Of a stretch of 6,511 nt of DNA, positions 1 to 5,154 are shown in pieces. How positions within the stretch are numbered: the stretch's first letter is position 1; every line of letters starts with the position of its first letter. Below the pieces are notes generated by a model. It was not told where the DNA came from. It made no database searches and worked only from the letters and a program-made list of their open reading frames with translations. The position numbers and the translations under genes were made by a program. The DNA comes from Polaribacter sp. (GTDB lineage Bacteria > Bacteroidota > Bacteroidia > Flavobacteriales > Flavobacteriaceae). The stretch covers positions 1 to 6,511 of the forward strand of contig JAQWOW010000226.1 in the NCBI GenBank assembly GCA_029245665.1, read 5' to 3'.

Positions 1-137
1 ACCCTCATTTTCAATGTTTAGATTGTGGAAAAGTAGATTGTTTAGCTGTTAGTGTTTCGCTTCCAAAAATACCTAACAGAAAAATAGAGGTTTCTCAATT
101 ATTAATACAAGGGAAATGTGAAACTTGTTTTGCATAA
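1..137 (+). CDS. Fur-family metal-responsive transcriptional regulator, C-terminal end (partial)
   Basis: Only the last 44 codons are present, read in frame from position 3 to a TAA at 135-137; the DNA-binding half lies outside the window. The visible part starts P-H-F-Q-C-L-D-C-G-K and ends G-K-C-E-T-C-F-A. The two CxxC pairs (CLDC and CETC), about 34 residues apart, are the structural zinc site that holds the dimerisation domain together in Fur, Zur and PerR proteins. The histidine in HFQC sits where Fur proteins carry a metal ligand. Such proteins are cytoplasmic repressors that bind operators when loaded with iron, zinc or another metal. The fragment does not show which metal is sensed, so no gene symbol is given. 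The gene converges on the M1 peptidase gene, so the two are not co-transcribed. Confidence 0.85.
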   Translation, partial: PHFQCLDCGKVDCLAVSVSLPKIPNRKIEVSQLLIQGKCETCFA

Positions 138-381
138 AAAATCATCCAATAATTTCAAAGTCCTTTTTTATTAGTTTTGTAATTTGTATTCTTGTTTTTA
201 GATTAAAAGACCATTTATATACATTAAGCCTCACTCCTATGCTCTTTTCTGAAAAAGAGTATTCCATCAGATTTTAAAGGTACATTATTAGAATAAATTT
301 TTTAAAGAAACTTTAGTATGCCAAAGCGCAAGCTGACTCATTCGCTAAAAAGGTATAAAAGATTGTAAATTATTGACAAGC
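138..381. other. Convergent intergenic region without a recognisable gene
   Basis: This 244-base gap lies between the stop codons of the Fur-family gene (plus) and the M1 peptidase gene (minus), where both transcripts should end. It is strongly AT-rich apart from a slightly GC-richer patch near 318-346. I see no tRNA, no convincing small gene and no canonical GC-rich terminator with a T-tract. The only notable structure is a weak hairpin at 239-262, listed separately. Confidence 0.6.
239..262. terminator. Weak AT-rich hairpin between convergent genes, possible bidirectional terminator
   Basis: The arms ATGCTCTTTT (239-248) and AAAAGAGTAT (253-262) pair over 10 positions, including one G-T wobble, around a CTGA loop. 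The convergent setting suits a shared terminator. However, neither strand has a clean run of T after the stem and the stem holds few G-C pairs, so this could be chance. Seen: the hairpin. Inferred: termination. Confidence 0.3.
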
Positions 382-2832
382 TTATAACAACTTGGCCATT
401 GCTTCTTTTATAATTTCTATATTTCTAATTTTATTGGCAGTGTTCTTCTTTTTTTGATCTTGAACCATCTTTCTCATTAAATTAATGACAACTTTATCAA
501 AATTAAAGGATTTATACTGGGTTCCTTTTAAAACCATGTCATTTACTAGATTTTGAATAGCTTCTGAGTTATTGCTTTCAGAAATTTGCTTAAATGCCTT
601 TTGATAAAGAGTTTTTGTAGCATCATCTCCTGTTAAAAACATTCCAGAAAGTAAACTTTTTGCAATAAAAGGCAATTCATTTTCATCTTTTTCTTCAATA
701 TAAATTCGCGTTAAAGGAGTTGCTAATATTTTTCTAATTTCATCTGGTAATTTTCGAGATCGATCAATTGCCAATTGCTTGTCTACATAATACATGGCTA
801 TTAAGGCTTTACCGATCACTGAATATGATTGACTTTCTAATGCTTTTATAAAAATTGGTTTTAATTCAGGATCTGTTAGTTTCCCTAAAGTTTCAATTGC
901 TACAGCTTGCACCATAGTCTTTTTGTCAAAATTTGCTATTTCTTTTATTTTATCAATCGTATTTTTTTTTGAAAACTTATTAATCAAGTCTATCTTTTGT
1001 AGAGCAAGAATTCTAATTTTATAAGATTGATCATTCATTGCAGCTGCAACTGCATTAAAGGCCTTTTTTTCTTCTTGCTTTTTAGAAACTTCAATTAGAG
1101 CTTCTCTTTTGTGAGAATAGTTTTGAACATTTTCTAATTGAAAAATATAATCACTCAATACTTTGTTTTCATTTATCTCACAAAGGAGTACCCCGTCTGC
1201 ATTTACTTGAATTAAAGTGGGTTGTTTTGAATACGGAAAAGTAAAAGAAGCATCTTTTGCATCAACAAAGACATGGTGTCTTATTTTTTTTCCATCTTCA
1301 AAAATGTCAATAGCAAAAGGAAATTTAAAAATAGTTGAATTTAATTGCAATAGATTTACAGTGACTTTTTTCTGAATGGTATTGTAATCATAAGAAACAT
1401 CTATTTTTGGATGTCCTGAATTAAAATACCATTGGTTAAAAAACCAGTTTAAATCTTTTCCTGTAATATTCTCAAAAATTAATCGTAGTTGATGTACTTC
1501 GGCAGATTTGTATTTAAACTCTGTTAAATAGGCCTTTAAGCCCTCAAAGAAAGCAGTATCACCTATGTAATTTCGCAACATATGTAAAACAGTTCCCCCT
1601 TTATTATAACTTACCAAGTCAAACATATCTTCTTTGTCAGCATACTCAAAACGGACCAAATGTTTGTCGTTGTTTTGACCATTCAAATAGGCCTCATTCA
1701 CCTCAAACAAGTGCATGCTTGCATTGGCTTTTCCATATTTATATTCTCTCCACAAATATTCACTATAATTTGCAAAAGATTCATTCAGAGTTAAATTAGA
1801 CCAACTTTCTGATGTTACTAAATTTCCAAACCAGTGATGAAATAACTCATGAGCAATTGTATTTTCTTGACTATTTTCATCTATTAATTGCCCCGGTTTT
1901 TGATATGCTTGTTCTCCGTGAATTACTGCTGTTGTATTCTCCATCGCTCCCGAAACATAATCTCTTCCTACAATCTGACTGTACTTATTCCAAGGATATT
2001 CAACCCCTAATAAATTAGAGAAAAATTCCATCATTTCAGGTGTTAAACCAAAAATATCTTTTGCATAGGGTGCGTATTGTTTTTCAACATAATAATCTAC
2101 TGGAATATTTTTATAAGAATCTTTTATAATTTCATACTCACCTATCCCCATAAAAAAAAGGTATGGCGCATGTTTTTGGTCCATTTTCCAATAATCTGTT
2201 CTGTTTGTTCCCTTTGTGATTTGATTGATTAGTTTGCCATTTGAAAGTGTTACAAATTTATTGGGAACAGTAATGTAAATTTCTTGAGTTGTTTTTTGAT
2301 TTGGGGCGTCTATGGTAGGAAACCAACAACTACTTGCCTCTGTTTCTCCTTGAGTCCAGATTTGAGTTGGTTTTTTTTTATCGGAACCATCAGCATTGAT
2401 AAAATAGAGTCCTTTTGCTTGTTTAATTGCGGCACTTCCCTTTTGCTTCACTTTTTCTGGACGTGCAGTATACTTTATATAAACCGTAAATTCTTCTTCT
2501 TTCTCATACTCTTTTGGCAACTTTATGAAGATCTTGAAATCATCGTAGTTGTATTCTAATTGTTGATTATTTGAAGAAACTTGGTGAATAATCATTGCTT
2601 TTGCATCTAGGGTGAATAGATTTGTTGCATAAAAATGAGGTTTTGCAGTGATCCAAGCTTCACCATTTAGTTGCTTCTCAGCAAAATTAAAATCAACTTT
2701 TAATTTTGTGTGAACTAAATCATGAATTTTCTCTCTCTCTGGTCTGTAAGTGTTATAAGTTTGAGAAAAACTCACAAAACGAAACATTAATAGTAGCAAT
2801 AATAAAAACTTTTGAATCTTCATAAAAATCAT
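382..2832 (-). CDS. Exported M1-family zinc aminopeptidase with helical C-terminal half
   Basis: This 816-residue protein has the complete signature of M1 (gluzincin) aminopeptidases, which remove N-terminal amino acids from peptides. Residues 1-24 are a signal peptide (K-rich start, a run of leucines, ending V-S-F-S-Q), which predicts export to the periplasm. The N-terminal beta domain carries the QGE...CWFP.IDAP segment (161-177). The catalytic domain has GAMEN at 295-299, which binds the substrate amino terminus. It also has the zinc site H328-E-L-F-H332, with E351 as third ligand after the usual 18-residue gap, and the expected catalytic tyrosine Y409 in SYNKGG. Residues from about 565 to 690 look like short helical HEAT-type repeats. 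There is no obvious type IX secretion C-terminal domain; the protein ends AMAKLL. Translation may begin at M1 or, more likely, at M4 (ATG at 2821-2823), because MKIQKFLLLL is the more usual signal-peptide start. The gene follows the DUF4252 lipoprotein gene after 108 bases and has its own candidate promoter, so it may be a separate unit. Family assignment is firm; the physiological substrate is unknown. Confidence 0.95.
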   Translation of the reverse strand: MIFMKIQKFLLLLLLMFRFVSFSQTYNTYRPEREKIHDLVHTKLKVDFNFAEKQLNGEAWITAKPHFYATNLFTLDAKAMIIHQVSSNNQQLEYNYDDFKIFIKLPKEYEKEEEFTVYIKYTARPEKVKQKGSAAIKQAKGLYFINADGSDKKKPTQIWTQGETEASSCWFPTIDAPNQKTTQEIYITVPNKFVTLSNGKLINQITKGTNRTDYWKMDQKHAPYLFFMGIGEYEIIKDSYKNIPVDYYVEKQYAPYAKDIFGLTPEMMEFFSNLLGVEYPWNKYSQIVGRDYVSGAMENTTAVIHGEQAYQKPGQLIDENSQENTIAHELFHHWFGNLVTSESWSNLTLNESFANYSEYLWREYKYGKANASMHLFEVNEAYLNGQNNDKHLVRFEYADKEDMFDLVSYNKGGTVLHMLRNYIGDTAFFEGLKAYLTEFKYKSAEVHQLRLIFENITGKDLNWFFNQWYFNSGHPKIDVSYDYNTIQKKVTVNLLQLNSTIFKFPFAIDIFEDGKKIRHHVFVDAKDASFTFPYSKQPTLIQVNADGVLLCEINENKVLSDYIFQLENVQNYSHKREALIEVSKKQEEKKAFNAVAAAMNDQSYKIRILALQKIDLINKFSKKNTIDKIKEIANFDKKTMVQAVAIETLGKLTDPELKPIFIKALESQSYSVIGKALIAMYYVDKQLAIDRSRKLPDEIRKILATPLTRIYIEEKDENELPFIAKSLLSGMFLTGDDATKTLYQKAFKQISESNNSEAIQNLVNDMVLKGTQYKSFNFDKVVINLMRKMVQDQKKKNTANKIRNIEIIKEAMAKLL

Positions 2833-2844
2833 TTACATGTGTTT

Positions 2845-2852
2845 CAAAAGTA
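2845..2852 (-). promoter_or_regulatory. Candidate Bacteroidota -7 element for the M1 peptidase gene
   Basis: On the minus strand these bases read TACTTTTG, a perfect match to the TAnnTTTG -7 element used by the main sigma factor of Bacteroidota. It ends 12 bases before the first ATG and 21 before the second. A transcript starting a few bases downstream would have a very short leader, which makes the second ATG (2821-2823) the easier start. No clear TTG -33 element is present; the best candidate is TTA at 2876-2878 with a 23-base spacer. There is no Shine-Dalgarno sequence. Confidence 0.5.
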
Positions 2853-2874
2853 AGAAATATATATGTTGATGCTG

Positions 2875-2889
2875 TTAACGACTCGTTAA
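2875..2889. promoter_or_regulatory. Perfect 15-base palindrome upstream of the M1 peptidase promoter, possible operator
   Basis: The sequence TTAACGACTCGTTAA consists of two exact 7-base inverted arms (TTAACGA and TCGTTAA) around a single central base. It lies 22 bases upstream of the TACTTTTG element and overlaps the place where a -33 element would sit. A one-base loop cannot form a stable RNA hairpin and no T-tract follows, so a binding site for a dimeric regulator fits better than a terminator. Which protein would bind is unknown. Confidence 0.4.
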
Positions 2890-2910
2890 ATTCAAAAAGT
2901 AGACAAAAAC

Positions 2911-2932
2911 AAAATTAAAAAGCCATAATTTT
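2911..2932 (-). terminator. Weak AT-only hairpin after the DUF4252 lipoprotein gene
   Basis: AAAATTA (2911-2917) and TAATTTT (2926-2932) pair exactly around an 8-base loop, starting 8 bases past the stop codon of the lipoprotein gene. On the minus strand the stem is followed by T-rich sequence. With no G-C pair in the stem this is at best a leaky terminator, so read-through into the M1 peptidase gene remains possible. Confidence 0.25.
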
Positions 2933-2940
2933 TAGAAAAA

Positions 2941-3477
2941 TTAATTAAAAATAGCGCTAAATTGTTCTAAATTTAGGTTCTCAGTATCAAATTTCACAGT
3001 ACTCATCATTTCAATAATTTTTGCTGGATTCATCTTATTCCCGAGCAACCTTGCAACTCCTACCCCTACGTTTTCTCCATAACCAAAGACGATTGCTTCA
3101 TCAATAGAAGCTGTACTTCCTTTATAAAAAATAGTTGCATGCACCCCTTTTACCCTCATAGTCATTAAAGACTTATACTCTTTATTATCTTTAAAAATAC
3201 TTTTTAGTTTCGCTTTTTCCTCATCATACATCTCTTCATTTCCTTTAATTGGAAGAGCAACAACACCTATTTTACGAATACTTTCTAAAGTTATTTTCAC
3301 ATCATCTGAAACGTCTTCTGATTTTAATTGTAAAAAACTGGTAGGAACATCTACAGCAATGAATCCTGTTTTTTCTTGACTTTCAACTAAATATTCTTGT
3401 AATGTTTTTTCATTTTTACAGGAACAAATCATTAAAAATAGGATTAAAAGTGAAAATATTTTAGTACTCTTTTTCAT
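2941..3477 (-). CDS. DUF4252 domain lipoprotein
   Basis: This 178-residue protein begins with a lipoprotein signal peptide: basic M-K-K-S-T-K, a hydrophobic stretch to residue 17, then I-C-S-C with C20 as the likely lipidated cysteine. The mature part (21-178) matches the pattern of DUF4252 proteins, a family of unknown function found mainly in Bacteroidota. It has an early beta strand (GFIAVDVP), a helix around 55-70, a strand with VVALPI (72-77), a charged helix, and then MRVKGVHATIFYKG and DEAIVFGYG strands. The residues after C20 (K-N-E-K-T) lack the paired acidic residues associated with surface export in flavobacteria, so an inward-facing outer-membrane lipoprotein is the simpler guess. 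It is the last gene of the sigma-factor cluster, 51 bases after a second DUF4252 gene with which it shares its general pattern but little identity. It has no catalytic motif I recognise. The fold family is likely; the function is unknown. Confidence 0.8.
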   Translation of the reverse strand: MKKSTKIFSLLILFLMICSCKNEKTLQEYLVESQEKTGFIAVDVPTSFLQLKSEDVSDDVKITLESIRKIGVVALPIKGNEEMYDEEKAKLKSIFKDNKEYKSLMTMRVKGVHATIFYKGSTASIDEAIVFGYGENVGVGVARLLGNKMNPAKIIEMMSTVKFDTENLNLEQFSAIFN

Positions 3478-3528
3478 ACTTTAGTTATTTTAATAAAAGC
3501 AGCTCTAACAGACACTTTAAAGGTTTTA

Positions 3529-4038
3529 TTATTTATTTTGCACAAAGGTATCTGCTAATGCAGATATTTTATTGATATCTATAGTACCAGTTAATGAAAC
3601 GATTACAGCTTCAAAAGCTTTGTTTGTTTTATTACTAAATCCCTTTATAAACATTAAAACCTCGTTTACATAATCTTTACTTTTTGAAGCTTTCACATAA
3701 ATTTTAACACGAGAATCATCTTCCTTTATTCGCATTAACTGAGTTAAGTTTTCTTTTTGAATAGAAGTATTCACCATCCCTTCCATTTTGTTTGCAACTT
3801 CAGAATCATTCGTAGAAAACATTTTAAACTCTTTTAAATCTTGTATCATCTGAAAGACCTTCATTCCTTCATTGTCGTCTATTTTTAGATTTTTAAATTT
3901 TGAGATCAATTCAAAAGCATCTTTCGTAACCACCACCATATCCACACCATTCAAATCTTCTAAAGAATCAAAATATGACTGTGCATTTGACATTATTGGT
4001 GCTATTATTAATGCAATTAATACTATTATTTTATTCAT
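3529..4038 (-). CDS. Secreted DUF4252 domain protein
   Basis: This 169-residue protein starts with a classical signal peptide (M-N-K-I-I followed by a hydrophobic run, ending S-N-A-Q, with probable cleavage after A19). It has no lipobox, so it should be soluble in the periplasm or associated with the envelope. The mature region opens SYFDSLEDLNGVDMVVVTKD and continues with alternating helices and strands: AFELISKF, KVFQMIQDLKEFKMF, the strand VKIYVKAS, EVLMFIKG, and the strand FEAVIVSLTGTID, typical of DUF4252. There are no cysteines in the mature part and no obvious catalytic triad or metal site. The gene begins 31 bases after the anti-sigma-like gene and is followed after 51 bases by the DUF4252 lipoprotein gene, so all are probably on one transcript. 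Because it is encoded with a sigma factor and a membrane partner, it may sense or respond to an envelope signal. That role is inferred from position only. Confidence 0.82.
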   Translation of the reverse strand: MNKIIVLIALIIAPIMSNAQSYFDSLEDLNGVDMVVVTKDAFELISKFKNLKIDDNEGMKVFQMIQDLKEFKMFSTNDSEVANKMEGMVNTSIQKENLTQLMRIKEDDSRVKIYVKASKSKDYVNEVLMFIKGFSNKTNKAFEAVIVSLTGTIDINKISALADTFVQNK

Positions 4039-4069
4039 AACTGATGTATTTACTAGGTCTTACTTGTTT

Positions 4070-4492
4070 TTATTTTATTATTTTTTTTACAGTATTTTCA
4101 TACCCATACAAGCTACTTACTGCTACTTCTCCTTTTTTAAGATTTAATGACAACAATCTTAAGCCTTTACTTATTTGCTCAAACTGTTTTTTTGCTTGAT
4201 GTCTTTTATATGCTTGTTCACCAATAAATATTCCAAACAAAAGTAGTATGGATGCTGCTATAGATAACCATTTAACGGTGCTTTTTTTAGATTTCTTAGA
4301 TTCCAATTTGATTGTTTGTGAAAATGTTTCATCTTTGGTATTCGCAAAATAACTGAACAGATAGGCATACTCTTGAAGATGGGTGGGAACAATAGCTTCT
4401 TTAAAATATGTTCTCAACGTTTTTTCATCCTGCAAAGTAGTTTCTGCATTTAAATATTTCTCTACTAATTTCTCTATGTTAGCTAACTCCAT
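4070..4492 (-). CDS. Probable anti-sigma factor, single-pass membrane protein
   Basis: This 140-residue protein has three parts: a helical, charged cytoplasmic region (about 1-72), one membrane segment (about 75-93, W-L-S-I-A-A-S-I-L-L-L-F-G-I-F-I) and a short basic tail (94-140). The KKSKK cluster just before the membrane segment predicts the N-terminus inside and the tail in the periplasm, which is the topology of membrane anti-sigma factors. Its start codon lies inside the sigma-factor gene with a 14-base overlap, so the two are probably translationally coupled. The protein contains no cysteine, hence no HxxxCxxC zinc anti-sigma motif, and I see no FecR domain. The N-terminal pattern (E-K-L-V-E-K-Y-L-N-A-E-T-T, then a predicted second helix with LRTYF) resembles small proteins often found beside ECF sigma factors in flavobacteria. 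The anti-sigma role is inferred from overlap, topology and position, not from a diagnostic motif. Confidence 0.7.
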   Translation of the reverse strand: MELANIEKLVEKYLNAETTLQDEKTLRTYFKEAIVPTHLQEYAYLFSYFANTKDETFSQTIKLESKKSKKSTVKWLSIAASILLLFGIFIGEQAYKRHQAKKQFEQISKGLRLLSLNLKKGEVAVSSLYGYENTVKKIIK

Positions 4493-4988
4493 AGTTGTGT
4501 TTTTTAATTAGTGCTTCTCGTATTGTTTTTCTAGCCCTAGATAATGTAACCCTTACTGCTACCGGTTTCATCGCTACCATTTTACATATTTCATCAAAAT
4601 CATATTGTTCAATATCTCTTAACTGAATAATAATTTTTTGTTGTAACGGTAAGCTTTCAATCAATGTGTGAACTAGGTTTACACTGTCTTGATCTTCAAC
4701 TTTTTTATCCAAAGGTGTTTCTTTTTCTTTATAATTTGTATGAACTAATGTTAGATTACTTGCCTGTTTAGACTTTAAACGATCATAACAATAATTTTTT
4801 GTCATCGTCATTGCAAATGCCTCAATATTGTTGTAATCAGAAATTTTCTCTTTGCTTTTCCATAATTTAAATAATAATTCTTGGGTAGCATCTTCAGCTT
4901 CTTCTCTCGAAATCAAAAGCCTTTTTGCTAATCTAAAGACCTTGTCTTTGAATGGTGAAACCATTTTTAAAAAGTCTGATTGATTCAT
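4479..4988 (-). CDS. ECF-type RNA polymerase sigma factor (sigma-70 family)
   Basis: This 169-residue protein has the two-domain layout of extracytoplasmic-function sigma factors, which direct RNA polymerase to a small set of promoters. Region 2 covers about residues 12-75: the EEAEDATQELLFKLWKSK segment contacts core polymerase and the -10 element, and NIEAFAMTMTKNYCYDRLKSK closes the domain. Region 4 covers about 104-160: LPLQQKIIIQLRDIEQYDFDEICKMV is the start of the helix-turn-helix, and PVAVRVTLSRARKTIREAL is the recognition helix for the -35 element. There is no region 1.1 or 3, as expected for an ECF factor. The start at 4986-4988 gives the normal N-terminus M-N-Q-S-D-F and is preceded by an unusual CCCCC run rather than a Shine-Dalgarno sequence. 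It is the first gene of the cluster and overlaps the anti-sigma-like gene by 14 bases. Its regulon is not known; autoregulation is common in such units but no promoter can be assigned here with confidence. Confidence 0.93.
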   Translation of the reverse strand: MNQSDFLKMVSPFKDKVFRLAKRLLISREEAEDATQELLFKLWKSKEKISDYNNIEAFAMTMTKNYCYDRLKSKQASNLTLVHTNYKEKETPLDKKVEDQDSVNLVHTLIESLPLQQKIIIQLRDIEQYDFDEICKMVAMKPVAVRVTLSRARKTIREALIKKHNYGVS

Positions 4989-5154
4989 TTTCAGGGGGTT
5001 ATTTATTTCTATAAACTCATAACAGCTACTTTTGTTTGATAACGTTTATATTTATATAGACGAAGTAGAAAGTATGTTGTTACAAATATCTTAAAAATTA
5101 ATACGAATTCTATTTATATTGCGTTTTTATTAGATTCATATTTATTCACATTTC
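4989..5154. promoter_or_regulatory. Divergent intergenic region between the sigma-factor and S41 peptidase genes
   Basis: These 166 AT-rich bases must hold the promoters for both the sigma-factor cluster (minus) and the S41 peptidase gene (plus). For the plus strand a perfect -7 element is listed separately. For the minus strand the best match is GATATTTG (positions 5083-5090), one mismatch from TAnnTTTG and without a matching -33 element. The sigma promoter may therefore be recognised by the ECF factor itself. A run of five G (4994-4998 on the plus strand) is striking in such AT-rich sequence and lies directly upstream of the sigma start codon. Confidence 0.6.
5027..5034 (+). promoter_or_regulatory. 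Candidate Bacteroidota -7 element for the S41 peptidase gene
   Basis: TACTTTTG is a perfect match to TAnnTTTG. No TTG is found at the right distance upstream, only TTT triplets (5002-5004 or 5006-5008). If used, it would give a leader of roughly 110 bases before the ATG at 5155, long for this gene type. The same eight bases also occur upstream of the M1 peptidase gene on the other strand. Confidence 0.4.

Noticed and set aside
325..346. Possible hairpin AGCG...CGCT in a slightly GC-richer patch, considered as a terminator or small RNA
   Set aside because: It has only four base pairs around a 14-base loop and no T-tract on either strand.
318..368. A 16-codon plus-strand reading frame with a very basic product (M-P-K-R-K-L-T-H-S-L-K-R-Y-K-R-L) in the convergent gap
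   Set aside because: It is very short, lacks a promoter match close upstream, and resembles no known small protein I recognise. An open frame of this length is expected by chance.
1812..2559. Plus-strand open frames at 1812-2018 and 2284-2559
   Set aside because: Both lie wholly inside the minus-strand M1 peptidase gene, whose catalytic motifs are intact. The plus-strand products show no recognisable domain.
3872..4147. Plus-strand open frame spanning the start of the secreted DUF4252 gene
   Set aside because: Its phenylalanine- and isoleucine-rich product is what the complement of a lysine- and asparagine-rich gene yields, and it conflicts with two better-supported genes.
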